Of a DNA stretch of 64,000 bases, positions 1-8,300 are shown piece after piece. Origin of the DNA: Paucihalobacter ruber (GTDB taxonomy: Bacteria > Bacteroidota > Bacteroidia > Flavobacteriales > Flavobacteriaceae); NCBI RefSeq assembly GCF_006494535.1, contig NZ_VHIQ01000001.1:1-64000 (forward strand). The letters are read 5' to 3'. A program made the translations under genes and the position numbers. The notes under the pieces were generated by a model. It worked only from the letters and a program-made list of their open reading frames with translations. It was not told where the DNA came from and did no database searches. The number at the start of each line of letters is the position of its first letter. The first letter of the stretch is position 1.

Positions 1-121
1 TTTAGTAGTAAAAGAGCGGGGATTATCAATGTTGTCGAAGTTTAATACTTCACCGTGTATAGTAACCTTATTCCGCTCTTTTGTTCTTTCTGATTAAGTA
101 CTAAAATTAATGAATTGTAAA

Positions 122-245
122 CTTAAGCCGTATATAATTTATTGCTAGTTCTAGCCTACTTACGAAAATCCTCGCGGATTTTCTATTCGGTTTGTATTTG
201 CCAAATTAGGTGCTTAAAACACGCAACAAACCATATACAACAATG
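122..245. repeat. attC-like imperfect palindrome, type 3
   Basis: The left arm reads CCGTATATAATTTATTGCTAG and the right arm ends CAAACCATATACAACAATG. The middle holds a GC-rich hairpin tip (AAAATCCTCGCGGATTTT). The same arms recur at 34,870-35,018 with a different tip. It lies directly before the first promoter repeat. Bases 1-121 contain a separate short inverted repeat (AGAGCGG...CCGCTCT) and no gene that I can support. Confidence 0.55.
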
Positions 246-450
246 TTTCTTAAAACCCACCCCATTTTACGGCATCCCGTAAAAAACCCAATCCCAATCA
301 CCCTATATTTGTAAACCACACCAACCCAAACACCCCGTTTACTTTTTAAGCGGTTGATTGTTAGGTTTGTTGCGGGGAATTGTTATATTTGATAAAAGGT
401 AAGGTATTAATGCTAAAATGGCGGGATAACGTTGTAAAAAGTGATGATAC
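246..450 (+). repeat. Promoter-carrying repeat, copy 1
   Basis: This is a full-length copy of the roughly 200 bp repeat. It contains the hairpin TTTTACGG-catc-CCGTAAAA, a first TATATTTG box at 304-311, the conserved TTTTTAAGCGGTTGATTG block and a second TATATTTG box at 384-391 with TTG at 358-360. TATATTTG fits the Bacteroidota -7 consensus TAnnTTTG. The tail GTGATGATAC runs into the next gene. At least a dozen related copies occur in the window, each just upstream of a + strand gene. Confidence 0.75.
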
Positions 451-985
451 AAGAAGTTGTAGCACATTTGAGAAACCTACATATTTAGTGAGAGAAGAAC
501 TTAAAAATACAGATTGGCATACATACGGATTATCAATTTCTGACTACGACTATACGCAAAGATTAATCAATGAATTAATTGATGATAGGAATAAGCAGAT
601 TGAAATCAAAGGAAAAGAATTAGAAGTGCAAAAAATTGACTCTGAAGCAATTTCGGACTTAAATTATTACGCTTATATCGACAATTTATTTATCTGGAAT
701 TTTGGAATTTGGCGCTTACAAGGAATATTTGAGGGGATTTTAAAACAGGAATATTTTCCTGAAAAAAATATGCTTGGATTAAAATCAAAACTAGATTATA
801 CCAGAAAAGTTTCAAATAAGATAAATCAAGAGGATTATAATGAATTACTTGAATGGGGAAAGTTACGAAATGCTCTTTCTCATTTTCCACCTGAACAATA
901 CAGACCATCATTAATAAAGGAAAGTGATTTCAATGAATATCTAGAACTATTAAAAAAGGTTACGACCGAATTAATAAATGACTAA
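410..985 (+). CDS. HEPN-motif protein
   Basis: A soluble protein of about 191 residues with no signal peptide. Near the C-terminus it carries RNALSHF, an Rx4H motif like the active site of HEPN-fold RNases, inside a predicted helix (Arg about residue 153, His about 158 from this start). The start is uncertain. The frame is open back into the promoter repeat and the ATG at 410 lies inside that repeat. A GTG at 488 would give a shorter protein beginning before REELKNTDW. It overlaps the next gene by 8 bp, so the two are probably translationally coupled. HEPN proteins often act in toxin-antitoxin or phage-defence modules. That role is inference here, since only the motif and helical context support it. 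I do not recognise the specific family. Confidence 0.55.
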   Translation: MLKWRDNVVKSDDTRSCSTFEKPTYLVREELKNTDWHTYGLSISDYDYTQRLINELIDDRNKQIEIKGKELEVQKIDSEAISDLNYYAYIDNLFIWNFGIWRLQGIFEGILKQEYFPEKNMLGLKSKLDYTRKVSNKINQEDYNELLEWGKLRNALSHFPPEQYRPSLIKESDFNEYLELLKKVTTELIND

Positions 986-1226
986 AATAAAAATTGTGAG
1001 ACTTTACATAATTAGCTTAGCTTGTATTGTCTTTTATTTTTTCTTGGAGAATTCAAACATCATTTCGGAACTCGTTAAAATTTCTGATAGAGGTCGTTAT
1101 GGTAGCTTCCCAACATTTTTTCTAACAGGATTATTCAAATACGGATTATTAGTAATCGGAATAAGTATTATTTTAATTTTGAGTTTTTTACTAATCAGAG
1201 AAAAAACAAAAGGAACAATTAAATAA
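978..1226 (+). CDS. Small two-helix membrane protein
   Basis: An 82-residue protein with two hydrophobic stretches (about residues 7-24 and 50-72) separated by a short polar loop, and a basic C-terminal tail (REKTKGTIK). The ATG lies inside the end of the HEPN-motif gene, with an 8 bp overlap, so the pair forms one cassette and one translational unit. I do not recognise the family. A membrane partner for a HEPN-type protein is an inference from the coupling only. Confidence 0.6.
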   Translation: MTKIKIVRLYIISLACIVFYFFLENSNIISELVKISDRGRYGSFPTFFLTGLFKYGLLVIGISIILILSFLLIREKTKGTIK

Positions 1227-1236
1227 AAAAAAACGT

Positions 1237-1368
1237 GCTACAACAACTGGTATAACAAATAGCTTTTAAGTGCTTAAACCAAAGTTTTTGTATATTTAAA
1301 AACATAAAACCAACTCGGAAAGGCTAGCGATTATTTGCACGCTACTTGCCATACCAGAAAACGTTAGC
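1237..1368. repeat. attC-like imperfect palindrome
   Basis: The left end GCTACAACAACTGGTAT pairs imperfectly with the right end ATACCAGAAAACGTTAGC. Inner segments CAAATAGC and GCTATTT-like sequence also match. The outer ends resemble the GCYAAC/GTTRGC termini of the other sites. It lies between the HEPN pair and the DmpA gene, 9 bp before the latter's ATG. Confidence 0.6.
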
Positions 1369-1376
1369 TAAAATTT

Positions 1377-2543
1377 ATGGACAATTTTCGATTTAACAGA
1401 AGGCTTTTAATTAAACTACTTTGCCTAATAATTGGCGTAGCCAATGCACAAAACGATACAATTAAAAGAGCCAGAGATTTAGGTATTTCCTTTGAAGGAG
1501 TCACCGGAGTTAATAATTCAATAACTGATGTTGCAGGGGTGGAAGTTGGATATAAAACACTGGTTGAAGGTTCGGGAGACTTAATTAGAGGGAAAGGCCC
1601 GGTAAGGACAGGTGTTACTGTGATTCTTCCAAAAGGTAAAACTGATAAAAGTTATGGAGCGTCTTGGTTTTCATTGAATGGAGATGGAGAAATGACAGGA
1701 TTGCCTTATATCGAAGATTATGGTAAAGGCTATGGTCCAATTGGCATAACAAATACCAATAGTGTTGGTATTGTAAGAGATGCTATTGGTGAGTGGAGTT
1801 TTAACAAATTTTCTAATTCAGATTATATAGATTTTGCATTTGGATTACCTGTTGTAGCAGAAACATGGGATGGCACATTGAATGACATCAATGGATTTCA
1901 CATCAAAAAAGAGCACGTATGGGAAGCGTTGGACAGTTCTTCCGGCGGCAAAGTAATGGAAGGGAGCGTTGGTGGCGGAACGGGCATGGTTTGCTACGAG
2001 TTTAAAGGAGGCAGCGGAACCGCTTCCCGAATTTTTACCATTGATTCGGTTCAGTATACTTTAGGTGTCTTTGTACAAGCCAATTTTGGCAGAAGAAGCG
2101 ACTTAATGATCCGGGGCATTCCTGTTGGAAAAAAAATTACAGATTTAGAAGCGATAATAAGTGAGCCCAAAAGAAAGGATGGTTCAATAATTGCCATAGT
2201 TGCAACGGATGCCCCTCTGCTACCAGGCCAATTAAAACTTGTTGCGAAACGTGTAACACATGGTATTGCACGAACCGGAACATTTTCGCACAGTAGTTCG
2301 GGAGAGATTTTTCTGGCATTAAGCACTTCTGTTCCAGAGTATGACGACAAATGGATGAAGGAACAATGGTCGGTGGTTCCAAAGTGGAAACTGGATCCTA
2401 TCTTTGAAGCAACTGTTCAGGCAACTGAAGAGGCAATCCTAAATGCCTTAATTGCTGCGAAGGATATGGATGGCATTAATGGAAATAAAGTATTCGCTCT
2501 ACCCCACAATAGACTAAAAGAAGTTCTAAACGAAAAGGATTGA
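1377..2543 (+). CDS. DmpA/BapA-type aminopeptidase (P1 family, S58)
   Basis: An exported self-processing N-terminal-nucleophile peptidase of the L-aminopeptidase/D-esterase (DmpA) family. The hydrophobic signal region is LLIKLLCLIIGVANA, with cleavage expected before QND. Family landmarks are RARDLGISFEG, ITDVAGVEVGY, GKGPVRTGVT, GGGTGM (residues 199-204) and DGSIIAIVATDAPLLPGQ. The Gly-Ser pair at residues 269-270 sits where these enzymes cleave themselves to free the nucleophilic Ser (DmpA Gly249-Ser250). The remaining 119 residues match the usual small-subunit length. The product probably releases N-terminal residues from peptides or beta-/D-amino acid substrates in the periplasm. A paralogue lies at 31,788. 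Both paralogues are followed by a class C beta-lactamase-like gene. Confidence 0.88.
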   Translation: MDNFRFNRRLLIKLLCLIIGVANAQNDTIKRARDLGISFEGVTGVNNSITDVAGVEVGYKTLVEGSGDLIRGKGPVRTGVTVILPKGKTDKSYGASWFSLNGDGEMTGLPYIEDYGKGYGPIGITNTNSVGIVRDAIGEWSFNKFSNSDYIDFAFGLPVVAETWDGTLNDINGFHIKKEHVWEALDSSSGGKVMEGSVGGGTGMVCYEFKGGSGTASRIFTIDSVQYTLGVFVQANFGRRSDLMIRGIPVGKKITDLEAIISEPKRKDGSIIAIVATDAPLLPGQLKLVAKRVTHGIARTGTFSHSSSGEIFLALSTSVPEYDDKWMKEQWSVVPKWKLDPIFEATVQATEEAILNALIAAKDMDGINGNKVFALPHNRLKEVLNEKD

Positions 2544-2612
2544 ACTTTAGCTAACACGGGTATATAAAACCGTTATGCTTCATGCAAATCTTCAACTTAA
2601 AAAGATCAAAAT

Positions 2613-4367
2613 ATGAGAAAGATATTATTTCTCGGAGTACTTTATCTGATATTTTTAAATCCCTCATTTGGACAGACAACAGATCCTTCAGCCATCAATT
2701 TGGCTAATTTAAACACTTATCTGGATAGTATTTTTTCGAATGTAGGAAAAAACGATCCAGGTTGTGCGATCACTATCATTGAGCATGGTAACATTCTTGT
2801 ACGGAAAAATTATGGCATGGCGAACATAGAGAATCAAGTTCCCTTTACGCACCAATCTGTAGTAAGGATGCCCTATTCCGAAGCACGTGAGTTTATCTCA
2901 ATTGCTGCTCTATTAATGGAGAAAAACGGAATCTTAAATTTAAACGATAAGGTAAGAACTTACTTTCCCGACCTTCCCGATTGGTCTGAATCGGTCACTT
3001 TATGGGATCTTCTAAACCATAGAAGTGGATTTGTAGATGAATGGGCCACCTTGCTGCTCATGTATAACAGTATGTCCAATCGGTTTGATACCGAACAGTT
3101 TTTAAGACTACTATATAACCAGCCCACACCTGAAATTGAACCCGGCAAAGGCTATATGTATAGTAATTCAGATTTCGGATTGCTTCGTCTGATTATGGAG
3201 AAAGCTTCGGGGAAGAATTTACCTGATTGGATTGAGAGACGCCTCTTCGGGCCTTTAAATATGAAGGACACACGCATGCAGAAAAATTCATTGGATATAA
3301 TTCCCAACCGAGCTACCTTTTACGAAGGCAAAGAGGGTGGAGAATATCAGCATGCCAAGGTACAAAAAACCTCACCTGGAGGTAATTATTTCATTCTGAC
3401 TACAGCCAATGATCTTGAAATTTGGGCACGCGTTGTTAAAGATCCTAACTCTGAAATAAGTGAAGCCATTAAAATTTTAATGTCAAATGTGCGGCAAATG
3501 CCCGGCAAAGAAAATCACTTCATCATTGGATATACACACCGAATCATCAACAATCAACAAGTTGAAATACATGAAGGTGTTAATGAATATAGTTATCTTA
3601 TTCACATCCCGTCAAAAGGCTTATCGCTTATTACCTTATGGAATAAATATGCAGATAATTTTGGAAAAGTGAATCAAGCTATTACCGACTACCTATTGCA
3701 AATAAGACCAGAAGCATCTGCATTAACTACATTTATTACCAAGCCGATTAATGTGCCGGAAAGTGAATTGTCGATTTACACCGGCAATTACCGTTGGAAA
3801 AACAGGGTGTCTTGGGAAGGCCTTAATCAACCAAGAAAGTTCAGTAGCTTGTTTATAGCTGATGGTAAATTGATGATGAGATATTCTGGAAATTATGTCA
3901 TAGAATTAACGCCTGTTGCGAAAGATATATTTTACTACATAGATGGCGAGGATGGTTTTGGTGCACAGTTTTTATTTAAACCAGAATACCACAATGGTCC
4001 ATTACAATTAACTGTCAATTTTGACGATGGTTACCCAAGCGATATTATGCTAAAAGATACAGAATCAGCTTGGCAGCCTACCAAAAAGGAGTTAGCAGAA
4101 TTTACGGGAAAATTCTATAGCCAACATTTGGATTATTATTGGAAAATCGAATTGAATGAAAATGGGAAACTGATACTTAAAAGTTCCAACCTTCCAGATA
4201 CTGAATTAGAACCTGACGGGTTTAATCAATTTCATTATATTGGTGAATCATATCCTGGTAGCGGGTATGACAGATGGATACTATATAATAAAAATGAACA
4301 GGGTACCATAACACATTTAACAGCATGGTCAGGACGCGTCATGCACCATCGATTTGAAAAGCAATAA
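2613..4367 (+). CDS. Class C beta-lactamase-like serine hydrolase, SxxR variant
   Basis: An exported 584-residue protein (signal MRKILFLGVLYLIFLNPSFG). The N-terminal half has the beta-lactamase/DD-peptidase fold landmarks: LLNHRSGF, YSN at 184-186 (second motif) and HEG at 321-323 (third motif). At the first motif, where SxxK is expected, it reads SEAR at residues 89-92 (MPYSEAREF), so the general-base lysine is replaced by arginine. The C-terminal half (about 380-584) repeats YTGNY/FTGKFYS-type beta domains common in flavobacterial relatives. It lies 70 bp after the DmpA gene and may be cotranscribed. The substitution could mean altered chemistry or a non-catalytic binding role. The reading frame is otherwise intact. 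Confidence 0.8.
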   Translation: MRKILFLGVLYLIFLNPSFGQTTDPSAINLANLNTYLDSIFSNVGKNDPGCAITIIEHGNILVRKNYGMANIENQVPFTHQSVVRMPYSEAREFISIAALLMEKNGILNLNDKVRTYFPDLPDWSESVTLWDLLNHRSGFVDEWATLLLMYNSMSNRFDTEQFLRLLYNQPTPEIEPGKGYMYSNSDFGLLRLIMEKASGKNLPDWIERRLFGPLNMKDTRMQKNSLDIIPNRATFYEGKEGGEYQHAKVQKTSPGGNYFILTTANDLEIWARVVKDPNSEISEAIKILMSNVRQMPGKENHFIIGYTHRIINNQQVEIHEGVNEYSYLIHIPSKGLSLITLWNKYADNFGKVNQAITDYLLQIRPEASALTTFITKPINVPESELSIYTGNYRWKNRVSWEGLNQPRKFSSLFIADGKLMMRYSGNYVIELTPVAKDIFYYIDGEDGFGAQFLFKPEYHNGPLQLTVNFDDGYPSDIMLKDTESAWQPTKKELAEFTGKFYSQHLDYYWKIELNENGKLILKSSNLPDTELEPDGFNQFHYIGESYPGSGYDRWILYNKNEQGTITHLTAWSGRVMHHRFEKQ

Positions 4368-4371
4368 GCAC

Positions 4372-4506
4372 AAAAGCACAAAAATGTATATAAAAAATAG
4401 GCGAATTAGCTCTAAATTCAAGGCTTTTGGCTCGTATCAAACTTCATTCTTAACTGAAAGTTTGGTGCTTCGAAATCGCCTACTTTTCATATACTAATCG
4501 TTGGCG
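4372..4506. repeat. attC-like imperfect palindrome, type 1
   Basis: The left arm ATGTATATAAAAAATAGGCGA pairs with the right arm TCGCCTACTTTTCATATAC. The site ends CGTTGGC. The centre holds GGCTTTTGGCTCGTATCAAA and GAAAGTTTGGTGCTTCGAAA. Very similar sites lie at 13,614, 14,489 and 45,312, each between unrelated genes. Confidence 0.7.
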
Positions 4507-4535
4507 TGCATTTTGTCTAATTTTTGACATGTAAT

Positions 4536-5873
4536 ATGATTATGAAATTAACATTAATCTTTTCAATTTTCTTTGTAATAACAGAAAGTTTTTCTTTTAC
4601 AAAAGATACGATCTTGATTGAAAATGTGAATATTATTCCAATGACGGAAGAAATAGTTCTGACTAATCAAAGAGTATTTATTTCAGGAGGAAAAATAATT
4701 AGAATAGAATCATCTAAGGAACCTCTTTCATACAAAGTTAATATAACCATTGATGGGTCCGAAAAATATCTAATTCCCGGCCTTGCAGAGATGCACTATC
4801 ATTATAGAAGCGATAATATTGAAAGTGATTTAAAACTTTTACTTGCCAATGGAATTACTACTGTAAGGAATATGGCAGAATTCAATGGGCAAGATCACAT
4901 GACTATCAAGGAAAGAATCTCGACTGGAGATTTGTTAGGTCCAAATTATTTTACAACCGGACCATATTTGACAGCAAATAATTTTTTAACAATAAGAGAT
5001 GTAGAAAGTACTGTAGAGGATCATAAAAAAAAAGGATATGACTTTTTAAAGCTTGCTGATAATTTACCACTCCCAATCTATTTAAAATTAATTGAAGAAT
5101 GCCAAAAACATAACCTAAAAATAATTGGACATGCCCAAAGGGATCTGCCTTTAGAATTTTCGATGAGAATGAATTCTATTGAACATATTGAGGAATTCCT
5201 TTATTTAAAAGAAAACAATTCTAAAAAAGAATTGTATAAATACTCTGATCAAGAATTAAAAAATTTAGCAATTAAACTAAGAAATAGTGGAATTTATATT
5301 GGCACGACACTTACTGTATTTGATTTTATAAACAAATGTCTAAATGACAGCACTTTTACAGCATTCAAAGATGACGAATTATTAAAATATCTAGCCCCCG
5401 ATCAAAGGAATGTATGGTTATCTGAAAAAAATGACTATAGAAAATTGAAAGAAAAAGAATTCAATGGTGTAAAAGCTCCAGTTCTTTTCCAGGAATATTT
5501 TAACTGGATGAAAAAATTCACAAAAGTATTATTCCAAAATCAGGTTTCCATGCTTACAGGGAGTGACACTTATGGAATGGTAATAGTTGGATTTTCGCTA
5601 AGCAAAGAATTTAGTTTTCTTCAGGATGCCGGTGTGAAACCTTATCAAATATTACTCGCAAGTACAGTCGTGCCAGCAAGGTATCTGGGACGATATGGAG
5701 TTCAAGGCACGGTCACAGTAGGGAAAAATGCAGATTTAGTGTTATTAGGTAAAAATCCATTAGAAGATATTCAAAATATAAATTCAATAGAAGGAGTTAT
5801 AGCCAAGGGAAAATGGATTGATAGAACTGATATCTCAAAAATGCTAAAAGAGGTAGAGGAATCGTTTAATTGA
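4536..5873 (+). CDS. Exported amidohydrolase (imidazolonepropionase-like)
   Basis: A metal-dependent hydrolase of the amidohydrolase superfamily with an N-terminal signal (KLTLIFSIFFVITESFS). Visible metal-site landmarks in order are HYH in GLAEMHYHY (about residue 85), a Lys in YDFLKLAD, His in IIGHAQRD, His in SIEHIEEF and Asp in LTGSDTYGM. The C-terminus GKNADLVLLGKNPLEDI returns to the small beta domain as expected. Length is normal. ATG 4536 or ATG 4542 is the likely start; a TTG at 4524 is in frame but less likely. The substrate cannot be told; relatives act on cyclic amides or dipeptides. It sits alone between an attC-like site and a promoter repeat, as a single-gene cassette. Confidence 0.82.
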   Translation: MIMKLTLIFSIFFVITESFSFTKDTILIENVNIIPMTEEIVLTNQRVFISGGKIIRIESSKEPLSYKVNITIDGSEKYLIPGLAEMHYHYRSDNIESDLKLLLANGITTVRNMAEFNGQDHMTIKERISTGDLLGPNYFTTGPYLTANNFLTIRDVESTVEDHKKKGYDFLKLADNLPLPIYLKLIEECQKHNLKIIGHAQRDLPLEFSMRMNSIEHIEEFLYLKENNSKKELYKYSDQELKNLAIKLRNSGIYIGTTLTVFDFINKCLNDSTFTAFKDDELLKYLAPDQRNVWLSEKNDYRKLKEKEFNGVKAPVLFQEYFNWMKKFTKVLFQNQVSMLTGSDTYGMVIVGFSLSKEFSFLQDAGVKPYQILLASTVVPARYLGRYGVQGTVTVGKNADLVLLGKNPLEDIQNINSIEGVIAKGKWIDRTDISKMLKEVEESFN

Positions 5874-6022
5874 GAATTCTGCTCACAAAACAGCCGCCAA
5901 CACCGCATCATCGCAAAGATGCTGTATTCAAACAAAATCGATAATTTAGAACTCTAAATAACTAAACATTAAACCGACAACTCCGCGTGCTAAAATCCGC
6001 ACACTTGCAATAAGCGAGACCG
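5874..6022. other. Intergenic stretch with degenerate attC-like ends
   Basis: No ORF is supported. CAGCCGCCAACACCGCATC follows the stop codon, and GCACACTTGCAATAAGCGAG precedes the next promoter repeat. These look like eroded ends of an attC-like site, with no clear long stem. Confidence 0.35.
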
Positions 6023-6232
6023 TTTCTTAAAACCCACCCCATTTTACAGAATCCCGTAAAAAACCCAATCCCAATCACCCTATATTTGTAAACCACACCA
6101 ACCCAATCACCCCGTTTACTTTTTAAGCGGTTGATTGTTAGGTTTGTTGCGGAGAATTGTTATATTTGATAAAAGGTAAGGTATGAATACTAAAATGATA
6201 GGCTAAGGTTATAAAATGTGATGGTATTATAC
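6023..6232 (+). repeat. Promoter-carrying repeat, copy 2
   Basis: A full-length copy, very close to copy 1 over its left 150 bp. It has a hairpin TTTTACAG-aatc-CCGTAAAA and TATATTTG boxes in both conserved places. The tail GTGATGGTATTATAC ends just before the coding region at 6,248. Confidence 0.75.
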
Positions 6233-6247
6233 GATGTAACCAATGCT

Positions 6248-6760
6248 ATGAAAAAAATTACTACGATAATAATAATCTTAATATTGATATTTTCTTTTAC
6301 TAGAAAACCAGGCAATGAATGGAAAAACAAATCTGAACTAATTGGAACTTGGGTGAATTTAGAAAGAGATGAAAAAGGATATCTGATTTATGACCCTTGT
6401 GATGGAAACAATAATTACATTACAATTACTGAAAATAATGTGATTTACGATTTAGGACACGAAGGCCCAAACAGTTTAAAGATTAATTCAGTTAAAATAT
6501 TAAACACATTAAATGAAATTGAGTTTTTAGGAATTCACGAATTTTATACGATTAAGTCAATTATGAAAATTATAGATTTTGATAAGAAATTGTACCTATT
6601 GAAATGGGAATTAACACCTAAAAATAATTCAAATGATATACGAATGGGGAAAATGATGATGACCAGAAAGGAATATGAAAAAGACTTTAGATTTATAGAT
6701 AATCCTTGTGATTATGGAAAGGTTCCTGAAAAAAAATTCCTTCCAATTGAATATGACTAA
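6248..6760 (+). CDS. Hypothetical exported protein
   Basis: 170 residues from ATG 6,248, chosen because MKKITTIIIILILIFSF is a clear hydrophobic leader. An upstream in-frame start at 6,218 lies inside the promoter repeat. The body begins WKNKSELIGTWVNLERDEKG, reminiscent of lipocalin-like or copper-resistance-type beta proteins that open with GTW. It has two CDY/DPCDG-type cysteine sites (near residues 50 and 150) that could form a disulphide. I do not recognise a defined family. Confidence 0.6.
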   Translation: MKKITTIIIILILIFSFTRKPGNEWKNKSELIGTWVNLERDEKGYLIYDPCDGNNNYITITENNVIYDLGHEGPNSLKINSVKILNTLNEIEFLGIHEFYTIKSIMKIIDFDKKLYLLKWELTPKNNSNDIRMGKMMMTRKEYEKDFRFIDNPCDYGKVPEKKFLPIEYD

Positions 6761-6901
6761 ATTTAAAAACGCAAAGGTTACAACACCTCATATAATTTAT
6801 GCTTACATTCGAACTAACATTAACGACAAACATTCAACTAACGATTTGCTACGTCCGAAAAATCTCCGATTTTCCAGTCGCACAAATCATATAAAAACTC
6901 G
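6761..6901. repeat. Degenerate attC-like site
   Basis: The sequence GTTACAACACCTCATATAATTTATGC on the left and CACAAATCATATAAAAACTCG on the right, with a short GC hairpin (CCGAAAAATCTCCGATTTTCCAG) in the middle, resembles the type 3 sites at 122 and 34,870 but is eroded. A 76-codon ORF crossing this stretch (6,708-6,938) looks spurious because it reads into the promoter repeat. Confidence 0.4.
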
Positions 6902-7110
6902 TTTCTTAAACCCCACCCCATTTTACGGCATCCCGTAAAAAACCCAAACCCAATCACCCTATATTTGTAAACCACACTAACCCACGCATCCTATTTACTT
7001 TTTAAGCGGTTGATTGTTAGGTTTGTTGCGGGGAATTGTTATATTTGGGAAATAGTAGGGTATGAATACTAAAATGTCGGGATAACGTTATAGAAGGTGA
7101 TGTTATTAAC
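6902..7110 (+). repeat. Promoter-carrying repeat, copy 3
   Basis: A full-length copy with the perfect hairpin TTTTACGG-catc-CCGTAAAA, two TATATTTG boxes and the TTTTTAAGCGGTTGATTG block. It lies upstream of the VbhA/Fic pair. Confidence 0.75.
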
Positions 7111-7165
7111 CGTTATAAAACATTTTAAAGCAACAGAAAACAAGCGATTTAACTTAAATATTTTG

Positions 7166-7173
7166 TAAATTTG
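7166..7173 (+). promoter_or_regulatory. Probable -7 box of the antitoxin-toxin operon
   Basis: TAAATTTG matches the Bacteroidota -7 consensus TAnnTTTG and lies about 25 bp before the antitoxin ATG. It is separate from the promoter repeat, so this pair may have its own promoter. Confidence 0.4.
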
Positions 7174-7197
7174 GAAAGGAATTAAAACACGAACAAT

Positions 7198-7419
7198 ATG
7201 TTCAACTCGATAGAAATAGACAGAAGCAATCTAACAATAATGGGAGTTAAGTTTTCAGACTTGAAAACTTTAGAAAACACCGCAAACGCATTGGGGAGTA
7301 ATATGTTTGAAGGATTTAAACCTACTCCAAAAGGCATTGAAATTATAAGGGACTATGTAACGGGAAAAATATCTCTAACAGAACTTGTAGCATTTGCCAA
7401 ACAAAAAGCATATGTCTAA
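7198..7419 (+). CDS. VbhA-like antitoxin of a class I Fic module
   Basis: A 73-residue helical protein immediately upstream of, and overlapping by 8 bp with, a Fic gene. It contains SNMFEG at residues 34-39, which fits the class I Fic inhibitory motif [S/T]xxxE[G/N]. In that class the Glu blocks ATP gamma-phosphate positioning in the toxin. The tail KPTPKGIEIIRDYVTGKISLTELV resembles the second half of VbhA-type antitoxins. It probably binds the Fic protein and keeps it inactive. Confidence 0.82.
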   Translation: MFNSIEIDRSNLTIMGVKFSDLKTLENTANALGSNMFEGFKPTPKGIEIIRDYVTGKISLTELVAFAKQKAYV

Positions 7420-8020
7420 TTCTTACAAATACATAGACCCTGACTATACCTACACAGATTCCAATACAGGACTTTTAAAGAATTTACAAGACATTACAGA
7501 TTTTGATGTATTACTTTTTGTAGAAAGCGGTGCTGTAACTAAACGACTTCAAGAACTTTACGAACACCCTGTAAAAATCAAAGGTATTGATAGTCTATTT
7601 CAAATTCACAAACATTTATTCCAAGACATTTACGAATGGGCCGGAAAAAAGCGCACAGTTGAAATAAGCAAAGATGGCAAACAGTTTTTTCCTATTTCAC
7701 ATTTTGACAACGCTCTCAAGTACATTGACCAATTAATTACTGAATTCAAGAAAATTCCGAAAAACAACAAAAAACTATTAGCAGAGAAATTGGCAGAAAT
7801 TTTAGACAATGTCAACTATTTACATCCCTTTAGAGATGGAAATGGAAGAGCACAAAGAGAGTTTTTAAGACTGCTGGCTTTAGATAAAAACTTGATGCTT
7901 AATCTTAACCCACCAGACAACAAAAGTGTTTACGAACGATATATGAAAGGAACAATTGAAAGCGACGTAATGACTTTAACGGAGCTGATTCTGGAACTAA
8001 TAAACACTAATACCAAATAG
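7412..8020 (+). CDS. fic: Fic family toxin (adenylyltransferase)
   Basis: A 202-residue Fic/DOC protein from ATG 7,412; an in-frame TTG at 7,394 lies inside the antitoxin and is less likely. The active-site loop HPFRDGNGRAQR occupies residues 138-149 and keeps the full HPFx[D/E]GNGRxxR signature, so AMP transfer should be possible. Upstream, the flap region reads KKRTVEISKDGKQFFPISHFD. Relatives such as VbhT and FicT AMPylate type II topoisomerases; the target here is inferred. The 8 bp overlap with the antitoxin gene indicates coupling. The pair forms one cassette between two promoter repeats. Confidence 0.9.
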   Translation: MSNSYKYIDPDYTYTDSNTGLLKNLQDITDFDVLLFVESGAVTKRLQELYEHPVKIKGIDSLFQIHKHLFQDIYEWAGKKRTVEISKDGKQFFPISHFDNALKYIDQLITEFKKIPKNNKKLLAEKLAEILDNVNYLHPFRDGNGRAQREFLRLLALDKNLMLNLNPPDNKSVYERYMKGTIESDVMTLTELILELINTNTK

Positions 8021-8039
8021 CAAAACGACTTATAACAGC

Positions 8040-8236
8040 ACCCATTTTACGGAATCTCGTAAAAACACCACAACCACCCTATTTTTGTAACACCACACCA
8101 ACCCAAGCACCCCGTTTACTTTTTAAGCGGTTGATTGTTAGGTTTGTTGGGGAAATTGTTATATTTGGGGGAAGTATGGTATTAATATTAAAATGGCGGG
8201 GGAAGGTTATAAAATGTATTGATATTACACGTTAGC
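8040..8236 (+). repeat. Promoter-carrying repeat, copy 4
   Basis: A full copy with the hairpin (TTTTACGGAATCTCGTAAAA, one mismatch), a TATTTTTG in place of the first box and TATATTTG as the second. The tail GATATTACACGTTAGC ends in the same GTTAGC core as the attC-like sites. Confidence 0.72.
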
Positions 8237-8300
8237 GGAAAGTTTATAAGCAATGAAGCCGTTATACTAAAAGCGACAAATTAAATATCTTGACTAATCA

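Noticed and set aside
246..450. Promoter repeat as an insertion sequence or MITE
   Set aside because: No terminal inverted repeats or target duplications could be seen, and no transposase is nearby. A MITE origin remains possible but is not supported.
6708..6938. 76-codon + strand ORF after the exported hypothetical gene
   Set aside because: It overlaps the preceding gene in another frame, then reads through a degenerate palindromic site and the promoter repeat. No protein-like features.
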